In this document: in pieces, positions 37,446 to 48,168 of the stretch
Numbering within the stretch: the first letter of the stretch is position 1
Layout of the letters: each line of letters starts with the position of its first letter
Assembly: GCA_000690595.2 (NCBI GenBank)
Contig: JHUT02000006.1
Location: 169,261 to 233,260 of the forward strand
DNA length: 64,000 nt
Direction of reading: 5' to 3'
From: Natrinema mahii
GTDB taxonomy: Archaea; Halobacteriota; Halobacteria; Halobacteriales; Natrialbaceae
The notes under the pieces: model-generated
Databases searched by the model: none
Told to the model about the DNA's origin: nothing
Seen by the model: only the letters and a program-made list of their open reading frames with translations
Program-made: the position numbers and the translations under genes

Positions 37446-37565
37446 TCAATCACTCGGCTGTTTCGCGCCGTTGCTCCAATAGCAGTTCCCGCATCTCGGT
37501 TCCGGTTCGTGAGTGTCAATAACAGTACCACACGCTGGACACCGCCGCTTGGTAGTTACAGGCAT
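37446..37565 (-). CDS. 39-residue CPxCG zinc-ribbon micro-protein
   Basis: Starts MPVTTKRRCPACGTV and has a second pair RCGNC, so four cysteines (9, 12, 25, 28) can bind one zinc. Such tiny CPxCG proteins are widespread in haloarchaea and affect growth and regulation. On the minus strand ATATATATA at 37600-37608 lies about 39 nt before the ATG, giving a short leader. It is sandwiched between arginase and an IclR regulator. Confidence 0.6.
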   Translation of the reverse strand: MPVTTKRRCPACGTVIDTHEPEPRCGNCYWSNGAKQPSD

Positions 37566-37641
37566 CGTTCCGTCTATCGTCACGGTAACTCTACGGCAGT
37601 ATATATATTCTTTGCAACTTCAGGCTCGACATCGAGACGGA

Positions 37642-38442
37642 TCAGCCGTCACGCTGTGCGGTCTCGAGGGTGACCTCGATGAGATTGGCAGTCTCCATGA
37701 CGAGTTCGGGGACCTCCGACCGAAACCGCTCTCCTTTCAGTCGACTGGCCGGTGCGCTCATACTCACTGCACCGAAGACGGAACCGTCGGGAACGCGGAT
37801 CGGTACACCGACGGCACGCATGCCACGGATCTCTTCTTCGTCGTTGAGCGCATAGCCGTTCTCCCGTACCGTCTCGAGCGTTTCCCGAAGTTCGGCCTCG
37901 TCCGTGATCGTGTTTGCCGTCTGTGCCTCGAGTTCCTGGGCCTCGAGTATCCTGTCTCGACGGTCCGCATCGAAGTGCGCAAGCATCGCTTTGCCGGCGG
38001 CGTTGTGGTGGAGGTACTGCGGTGTCTCGCGCAGGCCGAGGTGGTAGTCGGTCGCGATCGCGTATTCGCCGCGACTCTCGTAGAGGGTGACCTCGCGACC
38101 GCGCTCTTCAGCGACGAGGTGTACGTACTCCCCGGTCCGTTCGGCGAGTTCGTCGATCTCGTCGTGGCCCGCCATGTACAGGCTCGTCTCGTTTCGGACG
38201 TGTTCCGCGACCGTGATAAACTGTAAGCTGAGTCGGTAGACGCCGTCTTCCTCCGTGAGGTAGCCACAGTTGTGAAGCGTCCGGAGATACGTATGGACCG
38301 TGCCCTTCGTCAGATCGACCTCCTCGGTGATCTCCGTGAGCGTCCCCTCGGTGAGTCGTTTAATGGCGGCCAGTATTTCATCGATCTTGTGGACTGATTT
38401 GATCTCCCGCCGACCGTTCGTTTCCTTTCTGGTTCCGAACAT
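37642..38442 (-). CDS. IclR-family transcription regulator (second of three)
   Basis: 266 residues. Winged helix with KSVHKIDEILAAIKRLTEGTLTEITEEVDLTKGTVHTYLRTL (read in parts), then an effector domain with HHNAAGKAMLAHFDADRR and the ending SEVPELVMETANLIEVTLE. It is clearly paralogous to the regulator at 28541-29344. ATG 38442 is chosen over an upstream start 13 codons earlier because it places the helix-turn-helix as in the paralogue. A palindromic TATA/operator lies 32-48 nt upstream. Confidence 0.9.
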   Translation of the reverse strand: MFGTRKETNGRREIKSVHKIDEILAAIKRLTEGTLTEITEEVDLTKGTVHTYLRTLHNCGYLTEEDGVYRLSLQFITVAEHVRNETSLYMAGHDEIDELAERTGEYVHLVAEERGREVTLYESRGEYAIATDYHLGLRETPQYLHHNAAGKAMLAHFDADRRDRILEAQELEAQTANTITDEAELRETLETVRENGYALNDEEEIRGMRAVGVPIRVPDGSVFGAVSMSAPASRLKGERFRSEVPELVMETANLIEVTLETAQRDG

Positions 38443-38473
38443 AGCCCTTCGTCTATAGCGCTGTTTCTTAAAC

Positions 38474-38490
38474 ACTTGCATATATCAAAC
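38474..38490 (-). promoter_or_regulatory. operator/TATA of the second IclR gene
   Basis: On the minus strand GTTTG ATATATG CAAGT. Fifteen bases are identical to the site at 40204-40218 before the aldehyde dehydrogenase, and the form matches GTTTG-N7-CAAAC at 28496. Confidence 0.5.
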
Positions 38491-38588
38491 GCGTTTATTC
38501 GAACGCGGAATCGAGACCGATCTCGGGTGGGAACCGCGAAAGGAGAAAATCGTCGCCGGTTCGCAGTCGATCCGATTCGTGAGCCCAG

Positions 38589-40121
<1,533 letters not shown>

Positions 40122-40201
40122 GTTCGACCGTTCGCCTGTGACGCATATAATTGTTCATCTTTGAGTGAGCGATCCGTGATACGGATCGCTGGGAGACCGA
40201 A

Positions 40202-40218
40202 TTTTGCATATATCAAAC
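40202..40218 (-). promoter_or_regulatory. IclR-type operator of the aldehyde dehydrogenase
   Basis: Minus strand GTTTG ATATATG CAAAA, a near-palindrome centred 89 nt before the ATG at 40121. It is the third member of the GTTTG-N7-CAAAC set. Confidence 0.5.
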
Positions 40219-40324
40219 ACAGGATCGAACGAACACGCCGACTGCAAGGGAAGCGAACACGAACGATAGAGCGTGGTAGACGGTCACTTCTCGGACATTA
40301 CACCGTCACATGACCGTCGTTGCA

Positions 40325-40344
40325 TTACAGACATATGTTTGTAA
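40325..40344. promoter_or_regulatory. palindromic operator TTACA-N10-TGTAA
   Basis: TTACAGACATATGTTTGTAA is symmetric apart from a single mismatched base pair. A related copy is at 32300-32319, again between a catabolic gene and an NhaC-type transporter gene. Confidence 0.55.
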
Positions 40345-40505
40345 TATGAGGCGGTGCGCGTGATTTGATATTCTGAAATGAAGCGGTATCGTGACGGGTG
40401 TTTCCGGGACCGTCGGCCCCGCGAACGCGCACAACAGACTCGTTACCGTGTCATAGAACACCATCCATGGAAAGACTTATCAATAGTCATGGTAGATTAC
40501 GCCCT

Positions 40506-42188
40506 ATGGGTGAATTCGGGATACTATCCCTCGTACCACCGCTTTTAGCAATCACGCTAGCGATTACCACGAGGCGTATAATCCTTTCACTGTTCGTTAG
40601 CATCTGGTTCGGTGCCGTCATCTATACCGGCGGACTCGGCGTCGGACAGACGTTCGACTGGATCGTCGCAGCCATCATCGCCGATGACGGGTTTCACGCG
40701 GAAATCCTGATTTTCACGCTCCTCCTCGGGTCCGGCGTTGCACTGATCTGGCGGCTGGGCGGTGCTATCGCTATTCAGGAGATGGCGAGCGAGCGCCTCG
40801 AAACGAGACGGAAAGTCGGGGTCGTCGCCTGGTTGTTGGGTATCGCGCTGTTTTTCGACGACTACGCAAACACCGCGATCATCGGAAATACGATGCGCGA
40901 AACGTCGGATCGCGTCAACATCTCGCGCGAGAAACTGTCCTACATCGTCGACTCGACGGCCGCGCCCGTCGCGACGATCGGCATTTCGGGATGGGTCGCG
41001 TTTCAGTTGTCGATGATCGACGAGGCATTCAGCAATATCGAAACCGACGCGGGCGTCCAGACACCGGATGTCTTCACCGTCTACCTCGAGTCGATCCCGT
41101 ACAACGCCTATGCGATTCTCGCGATCGTCATGGTCGGCATCATCGTGGTTACACAGCGGGATTACGGTGAGATGCTCACGGCAGAGCGCCGGGCCTGGCA
41201 AACGGGCAAGGTCAACGACGACGATGCGGACCCGTTACAGGAGGTCGAGGGCAATCTCAGTGATCCGATCACTGATCGACCCATGCTTCGGACGTTCCTG
41301 CTCCCGATCGTGGTCCTGATCGCCGTTACGATCGGCAGCGCGCTCCGGACCGGTTACGACGGCCAGCCGGTGGTCGAGTCGCTGCTTGCAGGCGAGTTCG
41401 CGACGTTCGTCGAAACGGCGACGACCATCGCCGGCAACGGGTCCTGGACGACCGCACTGGTCTGGGGATCGTTTGCAATGGTCGCGACAGCGTTCACTAT
41501 CGGTATCGTATACGACCTCTGTACGGCCGACGAAGGCGTTGATGCGGTCCTTGAAGGGTTCCAGCTCATGCTGACTGCGGTGACGATTCTGATCCTCGCG
41601 TGGTCGATCAGTACCGTCGCCGACGCGCTGGGGACGGGGGCATACGTCGCGACGTTGGTCGAAGGGACGATTCCGGTGACAGTGTTCCCCGTTGCCGTCT
41701 TCATCACCGCGACGTTCATTTCGTTCACGATGGGATCGTCGTGGGCGACGATGAGTCTGCTGACGCCCGTTGCGCTCTCCGTCGCGTTCGATCTCACTGG
41801 CGGGTTCGGACTCGCTCCCGCCACCGTGGGGGCGGTGTTCTCCGGCGCGATCTTCGGTGATCACACGTCACCGATCTCCGACACGACCGTTCTCTCGTCG
41901 ACCTTTACGGGTGCCGACCTCGTCGACCACGTCCGGACGCAAGCATACTACGCGACGACCGTTGCGACCGTCGTCGTCGTCTGCTATCTCCTGTACGGGT
42001 TCTTCGACGTGCCGCCGCTGGTATTCTTGCCGATCGGCGTCGTCCTGCTTGCCGGACTCGTATACGGTCTGTCGGAATTCGACGCGAACCGGCGAGGAAT
42101 CGACGGAGGCGCAGTACGACGCGGCGTTGCCCCGGCTGAGCAGGACGCCGACTCCGATCGCGGTACGTCGCCGGAGGGGACCGACTAA
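40506..42188 (+). CDS. NhaC-type antiporter/amino-acid exchanger
   Basis: 560 residues with about 12-13 hydrophobic segments. The family motif FFDDYANTAIIGNTMRETSD and the second-half GSSWATMSLLTPVALSVAFD..FGDHTSPISDTTVLSST are present. ATG 40506 (MGEFGILSLVPPLLAI) places the first helix directly at the N-terminus; ATG 40467 is an alternative. It differs markedly from the transporter at 32978. Context suggests exchange of arginine, ornithine or proline, but ion-only exchange is equally possible from sequence. Confidence 0.8.
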   Translation: MGEFGILSLVPPLLAITLAITTRRIILSLFVSIWFGAVIYTGGLGVGQTFDWIVAAIIADDGFHAEILIFTLLLGSGVALIWRLGGAIAIQEMASERLETRRKVGVVAWLLGIALFFDDYANTAIIGNTMRETSDRVNISREKLSYIVDSTAAPVATIGISGWVAFQLSMIDEAFSNIETDAGVQTPDVFTVYLESIPYNAYAILAIVMVGIIVVTQRDYGEMLTAERRAWQTGKVNDDDADPLQEVEGNLSDPITDRPMLRTFLLPIVVLIAVTIGSALRTGYDGQPVVESLLAGEFATFVETATTIAGNGSWTTALVWGSFAMVATAFTIGIVYDLCTADEGVDAVLEGFQLMLTAVTILILAWSISTVADALGTGAYVATLVEGTIPVTVFPVAVFITATFISFTMGSSWATMSLLTPVALSVAFDLTGGFGLAPATVGAVFSGAIFGDHTSPISDTTVLSSTFTGADLVDHVRTQAYYATTVATVVVVCYLLYGFFDVPPLVFLPIGVVLLAGLVYGLSEFDANRRGIDGGAVRRGVAPAEQDADSDRGTSPEGTD

Positions 42189-42199
42189 CGCCCGCGACG

Positions 42200-42325
42200 A
42201 TGTCCCGGGACCCGCCGTCTCTCGATATCGTTCCGCTCGATTCGAAAGGCGAACCGGACGGCTCCGAACCCCCGTCCGGAACGGATACGTCGCGACGAGC
42301 GGACGACAGCCGCTTCAGCCGGTGA
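42200..42325 (+). CDS. possible 41-residue acidic peptide
   Basis: ATG-initiated frame between the transporter and the ThDP enzyme: MSRDPPSLDIVPLDSKGEPD, then a Ser/Asp/Arg-rich end. Codon choice resembles neighbouring genes, but no motif is visible and chance is not excluded. Confidence 0.25.
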   Translation: MSRDPPSLDIVPLDSKGEPDGSEPPSGTDTSRRADDSRFSR

Positions 42326-42376
42326 AGCGATAACCGGAAGGGGAGCTGATAAGTATCTGGTTTCCGATGACGGCGT

Positions 42377-44023
42377 ATGGACGTTAATCGAGCAGTGATA
42401 GAACGACTGACGAGCAATGGGATCGATACGATGTTCGGCATCCCGGGCAAACAGACGCTCCCGCTGAACGAGGCGATCGGGACTCGTGACGACATCCGGT
42501 TCGTCGTCGCGCGCCACGAAACCGCCGTGTCCCATCAGGCGTGGGGATACGCGGAAACGAGCGGTACGCCGGCGGCGACGGCTGTCGTCCCCGGGCCGGG
42601 CGATATGAACGCGATGAACGGGCTGAAGAACGCGCTCAACGACTGTACACCGCTCGTTCACATCGCCGTCGAGACCGAACCAGAGGTTCGCGGGGGTGAC
42701 GGAATCCACGAGACGCCACCGGAGACCTACGATACTGTGGTCAAGGAAAACCTGCTCGTCGAGCGGCCGGAAAGCACGGCCGCGGTCGTCGAGGAAGCCA
42801 TCGCGATCGCCGAGACGCCGCCCAAGGGGCCGGTCCGGATCGGCATTCCGAAGAACTTCTTGACGATGGACGTCCCCTTGGCGACACCGGGCGAGTACAA
42901 CCGAACGTACGTCGATGGAGTCGCCGAATCGGACATCGAGGCAGCCACGACGCTGCTGGCCGAGGCGACGACACCAGTGATCCTTGCCGGCGGTGGCGTC
43001 CGTGCCGCGAACGCGAGCGACTCGCTTCGCCGACTTGCCGACCGGCTCGAGGCACCCGTCGTGACGACGTACAAAGGCAAGGGCGTTCTCCCCGACGATC
43101 CCGACGGGTACGTCGCCGGGACGCTTTCCGGCAGTGCGTCTCCCGAACTCCTCGAGTGTCTCGCCACTGCCGACGCCGCACTGGCGGTCGGGACCGACTT
43201 CGACGCGGTCGCGACGCGCACCTGGAGCGTCGACCTGCCCGACGATCTCGTCCACGTGACGCTCGACGCCGACGACCTCGGGAACGGCTACGAGCCCGCG
43301 GTCGGCATCATCGCCGATGCCGGGGTGGCGCTGTCGGAACTCGAGGCCGCGCTCGCGGATCGAGCGGTCCCTGCCCGCGACGGAACGGAACGGGCGGCAG
43401 CGGTCCGGGACGCGACGAGCGACCGTCTCGACGCGCTACGAGGGTCGTCGCCACCGCTGACGTCGGTGAGCGCGCTCGAGAGCGTCCGGGAGGCCGTTCC
43501 GCGGGACGCGGTCGTCTCCGTCGACGCCGGTGGGTTTCGCGTCTGGGCGCTCAACGTCTTTGCGGCGGCCGGGCCCCGGTCGTACGTCAACCCGGGATCG
43601 TGGGCGACGATGGGGACCGGGTTGCCCGCGGGAATCGGCGCACAACTCGCGAATCCCGACAACGATGTCGTCGTCCTCACCGGCGACGGCGGACTCATGA
43701 TGTGCGTCCACGAACTCCACACGGCCGTCGCGGAGGACGTTCCGATTACGGTCGTCGTGTTCACGAACGAGGACTACGCGATTATCAGCGACCAGGCGGG
43801 ACGAGAGTACGACCTCGCCGACGGTGAGTACAACTGGAGCGACGCGCCGATCTCGTTCGGATCCCTCGCGGAGAGTCTGGGGATGCGCAGTGAACTCGCC
43901 GAAGACCCCGCCGAGATACGGTCGACGATCGAGTCCGCGACCGCGGCAGCCGAACCGGTTCTCGTTCGGATCCCCACCGATCCGTCGGAGCCACAGGCCA
44001 GCGACTGGATGAGTACTGAGTGA
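42377..44023 (+). CDS. thiamine-diphosphate enzyme (acetolactate-synthase-like 2-oxoacid decarboxylase)
   Basis: 548 residues with the three-domain ThDP layout. The activating glutamate is in VVARHETAVSHQAWGYAE, the central domain binds nucleotide or is vestigial, and the ThDP/Mg2+ motif is LTGDGGLMMCVHELHTAVAEDVPITVVVFTNEDYAI (GDG...N, read in parts). Substrate cannot be fixed. In an arginine cluster, 5-guanidino-2-oxopentanoate decarboxylase (AruI-like) is an attractive idea; acetolactate synthase or other 2-oxoacid decarboxylases remain possible. It starts 188 bp after the transporter stop, same strand. Confidence 0.8.
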   Translation: MDVNRAVIERLTSNGIDTMFGIPGKQTLPLNEAIGTRDDIRFVVARHETAVSHQAWGYAETSGTPAATAVVPGPGDMNAMNGLKNALNDCTPLVHIAVETEPEVRGGDGIHETPPETYDTVVKENLLVERPESTAAVVEEAIAIAETPPKGPVRIGIPKNFLTMDVPLATPGEYNRTYVDGVAESDIEAATTLLAEATTPVILAGGGVRAANASDSLRRLADRLEAPVVTTYKGKGVLPDDPDGYVAGTLSGSASPELLECLATADAALAVGTDFDAVATRTWSVDLPDDLVHVTLDADDLGNGYEPAVGIIADAGVALSELEAALADRAVPARDGTERAAAVRDATSDRLDALRGSSPPLTSVSALESVREAVPRDAVVSVDAGGFRVWALNVFAAAGPRSYVNPGSWATMGTGLPAGIGAQLANPDNDVVVLTGDGGLMMCVHELHTAVAEDVPITVVVFTNEDYAIISDQAGREYDLADGEYNWSDAPISFGSLAESLGMRSELAEDPAEIRSTIESATAAAEPVLVRIPTDPSEPQASDWMSTE

Positions 44024-44356
44024 CGGCCCCGATACCGGAATCGGGACCGGTGTCGACTGTCGGTCTACTGCGCCTCGAGACCCGATCCGCAAGCGGCTCC
44101 GGGTTCCACGGCGAATTTCGCACCCGCGGCTACTCCGACCGGCTACTCGAGACACGCGAGAACGTGATAGTCCATCGGGGTTGTCGGGGCCGATCGACTG
44201 TTCGAACCGCAGGTTCGGTGCGAAACCGACAGCGACGGTTCGGAACGGCCGGGGGAACCCCGCGCGTTCGCTCCGCCCGCGAACTTGTGCGGTCGCCGAT
44301 CGGACCGCGAGTCGGCGACTCCGGGTAGCGCGCAGGATCGCCCACCGGCAGATCGT
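44024..44356. other. intergenic region, nothing recognised
   Basis: Convergent space between the ThDP enzyme and proline dehydrogenase. Several short dyads (for example around 44195-44225) but no clear terminator and no credible gene. Confidence 0.3.
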
Positions 44357-45196
44357 TCACACACCGAGAACGGCGCGAACCGCGAACAGGGCGTTCTCCT
44401 TTCGTTCGCGGACCCGTCGATAGAAGTACTGCATCCACTTGTCGCCGTAGGGAACGTACTGATTGACTTCGTGGCCCCTCGCGGCGAGTTCGCGCTGCGC
44501 GTCCTCGCGAACCCCCATCAGCATCTGAATCTCGAACGGCGTCCCGTACTCCTCGTGGAGGTCGACTGCGGTCTCGAGCATGGCCGGGTCGTGGCTCCCG
44601 ACTGCGATGCCCTGCTCGAACTCGCGGAACAGGAACTCGAGGTGGTCCTCGTACGCGTCGTCGACGGCCGACTTCGAATCGAGAGCGACCGACGACGGTT
44701 CGTCGTACGCGCCTTTCACCAGTCGAACCGCGGCGGGAACGTCGGCGAGTCGGGCCAGGTCATCGCGCGTCCGCGTGAGGTTCGCCTGAATGGCGACGCC
44801 GACGCCGTTGGGATGATCGCGTGCCGTCGCTTCGACGGCGTCCAGGGTCGTATCGGTCGTCGTGTGGTCCTCCATGTCACACCAGACGAACACATCGTTG
44901 GCCGCCGCGGCCTCGACGATCCGTTCGAAGTTGCTCGTAAAGACGTCGGGACCGACGTCGATACCGATCTGGGACGGCTTGACCGAGAGACACCCGTTCA
45001 GGTCTCGAACGGCCAGTTGGGTGGCGAGGTGGCAGTATTCCTCGGTGTCCTCGGCCGCGGGTTCGGACTCGTGGTAGTGTTCTCCGAGCAGGTTCAGGAT
45101 ACCGCCCATGCCCGCTTCGTTACACTCCGATACGTGATTCAGCGCACCGGACGCGGACGTTCCGGCGACGAATCGGCTCGCGATCGGGGGGATCAT
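44357..45196 (-). CDS. proline dehydrogenase
   Basis: 279 residues, the compact mono-functional PRODH barrel. N-terminal MIPPIASRFVAGTSASGALNHV, barrel strands GIDVGPDV, VWCDMEDHTTTDTTLDAV, VGVAIQANLTRT and the substrate block RLVKGAYDEP, then GSHDPAMLETAV, FEIQMLMGVRED and the final YFYRRVRERKENALFAVRAVL with the substrate-binding Tyr-Arg-Arg. It oxidises proline to P5C with FAD. ATG 45196 is supported by an AT-rich element about 30 nt upstream. Confidence 0.92.
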   Translation of the reverse strand: MIPPIASRFVAGTSASGALNHVSECNEAGMGGILNLLGEHYHESEPAAEDTEEYCHLATQLAVRDLNGCLSVKPSQIGIDVGPDVFTSNFERIVEAAAANDVFVWCDMEDHTTTDTTLDAVEATARDHPNGVGVAIQANLTRTRDDLARLADVPAAVRLVKGAYDEPSSVALDSKSAVDDAYEDHLEFLFREFEQGIAVGSHDPAMLETAVDLHEEYGTPFEIQMLMGVREDAQRELAARGHEVNQYVPYGDKWMQYFYRRVRERKENALFAVRAVLGV

Positions 45197-45250
45197 ACCG
45201 AACCGATCGGACGGAACCCACCTAAATCGATACCCGACCACAAGATTCAG

Positions 45251-45529
45251 TCATAAAACCGTGAAAGAATCCTCGCTCCCGTCGGGGCTGAGCAGGTTCG
45301 CTTCGGCGGTCCGAGGGTGTTCGAGCAGCGTCGTCTCGGAGCCGCCGAGTTCCGCCGTGCGTGTACGCGTACCGGTTTCGCGGGCCACGCGTAGTAGTTC
45401 CTCCGCTCGCACACGAAATCGGACGCGCCCGCTGGCGCGTCGTGAGACGGTCGGTCGCCGTCCGAACTCGACCGGCGAGCGTATCAGCGGCGTGTCATCA
45501 ACGAACGCGACGAACTGGACGCCCGGAAC
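45251..45529 (-). pseudogene. unrecognised gene, probably decayed
   Basis: The last 92 codons (PGVQFVAFVDDTPLIRSPVEF, then EELLRVARETGTRTRTAELG) have natural haloarchaeal composition. Upstream, the plausible continuation (ATVLVVESIS, stop, SDAIAVVR) is in another frame with a stop codon. This looks like a frameshifted gene 55 bp upstream of proline dehydrogenase on the same strand. I do not recognise the family. Confidence 0.35.
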
Positions 45530-45938
45530 GCGGCCGAACGACCGCGATGGCGTCACTGACTCGGCCGTCCATCTACGAGATCGATTCGACGACGAGTACG
45601 GTGGCGTTCCGGATGTATGAACGAATCGTCTCGTGAGTCGTCCATTCAAACGGGATATCCCGGGCCGTTCGATGCAGCATGTCCGATCAGATAGCCGGTT
45701 TTCCCGCCGTTCACGCAGTTCAACGACCACGCGACCGATCGGCCGGTCGAACAACCGACAGCGACGTCTCGATAGACTATGTAACGAGAAAAACACCTGT
45801 GCCAGATCATAAAACGGACGAAATATTTCTGCTAATACGGACAGGTACTGCAGTGTCTATGAACGGGGACGACGTTCGCCACCGGAATCGTTCACATATT
45901 CCGAACGTTTATACGCCGGCGGGACGACAGTTCGACCC

Positions 45939-46718
45939 ATGACTGACGACGGCCCTCGCCCGGTCAAGACGACCAAAACGTCACTCGCGATCGTTCGAGC
46001 GGTTCGTGACGGTCACGGGGCGACGTTGAGCGACGTGGCCGGCCGCCTCGACCTGGCCAAGAGTACCGTCCACAACCACCTGCACACGCTGGTCGACGAG
46101 GGCTTTCTCGTCCGCGATGGCGACACCTACCACGTCGGACTTCAGTTCCTCCCGTTTAGCGAACACGCACGCAACCGGAACCCGCTGTACTCGACGGCCC
46201 GTAAGCGAGTCTACAGCCTCGCCGAGAAGACGGGCAACGAAGCCGACTTCATCGTCGAGGAGAACGGCCGCGCGTACACGCTCGAGTACGCGATCGGCGA
46301 ATCGACGGCCCGTGGGTTCTCGGGATCGAGCCCGTTTCGCGCGGGAAACCGCTTTTACATGCACAACTGCGCCTCGGGGAAGGCCATGCTGGCGTCGCTG
46401 TCCGACGAGCGCGTTCGAGCGATACTCGATCGCTGGGGGCTCCCGGCGACGACCGACCACACGATAACTGACGAGTCGGCACTGTTCGACGAACTCGAGA
46501 CGATCCGTCAGCGGGGGTACGCGACGAACGAGGAGGAACTGATCGACGGCTATCGGTCCGTCGGCGCAGCGGTAACGGGTCCCGACGATGACGTGGTCGG
46601 TGCGTTCTCCGTCGGCGGGCCGGCGTATCGGATGGCCGTCGACGAATCATCGACCAGGGAGATCGCACAGGTACTTCTGGACGAGATCGACTCGCTCGAA
46701 TCGGAACTCCCGAACTGA
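45939..46718 (+). CDS. IclR-family transcription regulator (third)
   Basis: 259 residues. Winged helix TTKTSLAIVRAVRDGHGATLSDVAGRLDLAKSTVHNHLHTL (in parts) and effector domain with HNCASGKAMLASLSDERV. It is less similar to the other two IclR proteins than they are to each other. TATA element gtttatacg at about 45907-45915 lies 25-30 nt before the ATG, so the transcript is leaderless. The nearest target is proline dehydrogenase, transcribed divergently. Confidence 0.9.
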   Translation: MTDDGPRPVKTTKTSLAIVRAVRDGHGATLSDVAGRLDLAKSTVHNHLHTLVDEGFLVRDGDTYHVGLQFLPFSEHARNRNPLYSTARKRVYSLAEKTGNEADFIVEENGRAYTLEYAIGESTARGFSGSSPFRAGNRFYMHNCASGKAMLASLSDERVRAILDRWGLPATTDHTITDESALFDELETIRQRGYATNEEELIDGYRSVGAAVTGPDDDVVGAFSVGGPAYRMAVDESSTREIAQVLLDEIDSLESELPN

Positions 46719-46831
46719 GTACGGACGCGTGCGTGTGACCGCTCTCAGAGATCGCAAACGCGCGACCGGACGGGGTCGGAGTTGCGTACGCGGTCGAACG
46801 GCCTCCGTTCCGGACGCTCCCCCGACCTGAC

Positions 46832-46851
46832 TTACAGCCGTATTGCTGTAA
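46832..46851. promoter_or_regulatory. perfect-arm palindrome TTACAGC-N6-GCTGTAA
   Basis: TTACAGCCGTATTGCTGTAA has seven perfectly paired bases per arm and the same TTACA-N10-TGTAA frame as sites at 32300 and 40325. It sits at the decayed end of a carboxyltransferase remnant, so its role is uncertain. Confidence 0.4.
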
Positions 46852-47027
46852 TGATCTCCCGTCCGTCCGATCGCGTCGAACGGCGCCGCGTCCAGCAGGT
46901 AGTCGATTCGCTCTCGAGTCGTGCGCGTGCCGAGGTCGTGTTGGTACTCGACGGCGGCTTCCCGGGCGTCGTCCGAGAGCGCGTCTTTCGCGTCGGCGAC
47001 GGCCTCGAACGGATCGTCGGCGGTCAT
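46842..47027 (-). pseudogene. 5' fragment of an acyl-CoA carboxylase carboxyltransferase gene
   Basis: The first about 60 residues (MTADDPFEAVADAKDALSDD, then RTTRERIDYLLDAAPFDAIG) look like the N-terminus of a propionyl/methylmalonyl-CoA carboxylase beta subunit, where the RIDxLLDxxxFDEIG phrase is typical. The remaining about 450 residues are missing; the frame runs on as Arg-rich noise. Its ATG overlaps the stop of the ligase remnant upstream, as in an intact operon. Confidence 0.5.
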
Positions 47028-47101
47028 TCGAGGAGTCGCTCCCTGAGTTCGACCTTTCGCATCTTGTTCGTCTCAGTCGTCGGGATTTCGTCGATGGCTA
47101 C
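47024..47101 (-). pseudogene. 3' fragment of an AMP-forming acyl-CoA ligase gene
   Basis: Only the last 25 codons remain: VAIDEIPTTETNKMRKVELR and a short tail, which match the C-terminal lysine motif of AMP-forming ligases (P-x-T-x-t-x-K-x-x-K-x-x-L-R). Similarity stops abruptly at GGCTACTATAG (47096-47106), which equals the tip of the MITE-like elements near 52 kb. Confidence 0.5.
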
Positions 47102-47106
47102 TATAG

Positions 47107-47901
47107 TGTGCCTGCGATTTCCATACCCACAAATCGACAACCACATTTGGTGAACGATCTGGCAAATCACCCGTCGGTCGTGACGGATCGCCGTCAGTAT
47201 CCCGCGAACGCGCGCCGTAGCGCCGACGGCAGGTGCTAGCGACGTGGCTGCACGTTCGCTGCCCTCGGCAATACATAGCATGGTCAGTAGCGTACTGGGT
47301 TCCACCGTACCGGCCGACCGTCCCGCCCTGCCGCTACTGCTGTCGATCTATCGGTCTCGAGTACTAATTTGGAGAGCGACAGATATGGCTCAAGGTTGAT
47401 GGAGCCGTCATCGGATAGCTGATCGCTGCCAGTTCGCGATCGTTCCAGTCAGGCGGATAGAACGCCGCTCGGCGGGCGACGAGTGCGGTCAGGCATCGGT
47501 GTAGCGTCGTCGGCTCGCGGACACCGATGTCCGCTATCGGCGTCCGAGGGTTCGTCCCCGTTTTGGGCCGTACAGAGGTGCTCTCGATGTTCCAGCGGCG
47601 GTCGTCCCGAGGGACGACGGATCGATAGATCCGTTCTATCGAGACGTAACTCGGACCGAACCGCTGGAGACGACACGCTATCTGATTAGTCATCTCCGGT
47701 ATCTATATCCAGAGCTACCATATATTGTATGGTTCCGAATGGGGTGAGTCAGATACCGGTCCATCCCCGATTCGGAACCGTCAGTTTTCGAGGTGATCGA
47801 CTCAGGTCGCTGTCGACGATGGGGAGACGGAGAGTCATGAAATCGAGAGTTGTCGTGGCACCGACACGTACGCTGCTCTCGAGGGAGTGGGGCAGAGACA
47901 G
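47107..47901. other. about 800 bp without a recognised gene
   Basis: Open frames on both strands are Arg/Ser/Pro-rich and mutually overlapping, as expected from non-coding GC-rich DNA. No repeat or promoter stands out. Confidence 0.3.
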
Positions 47902-48168
47902 TCAGGAATCCCCGTCCGATCGACGGGACGGCGAGCGAGTCTCCCGCTCTACGTTTTCGACGGGGATCGTATCGGTACCGACCCGATCGTCCAAGGCCCT
48001 GAGCGCGTCGATACTCTCGTGGAGATCGATGTCGTACTCGGCGAGACAGTCGACCGCGAGTTGCCAACTCCACTTGGCCAGTTGTGGATCCTCCGCCTCG
48101 TGTCGGTATGAAAACTCGGCTAACGCGACGGCGATCAAAAGATCGTACCGAAGCCGATCGTCTGCCAT
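47902..48168 (-). CDS. hypothetical haloarchaeal small protein
   Basis: 88 residues, mostly alpha-helical by composition (MADDRLRYDLLIAVALAEFS, then AEDPQLAKWSWQLAVDCLAE), with a Ser/Arg tail. Acidic helices and clean composition suggest a real gene. No domain recognised. Monocistronic. Confidence 0.5.
   Translation of the reverse strand: MADDRLRYDLLIAVALAEFSYRHEAEDPQLAKWSWQLAVDCLAEYDIDLHESIDALRALDDRVGTDTIPVENVERETRSPSRRSDGDS

Larger units (their letters stand above)
40122..40505. other. divergent regulatory region of aldehyde dehydrogenase and transporter
   Basis: 384 bp without genes. Contains the IclR-like site (40202-40218), the TTACA palindrome (40325-40344) and a TATA-like cttatcaa near 40476 before the transporter. 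Confidence 0.4.
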
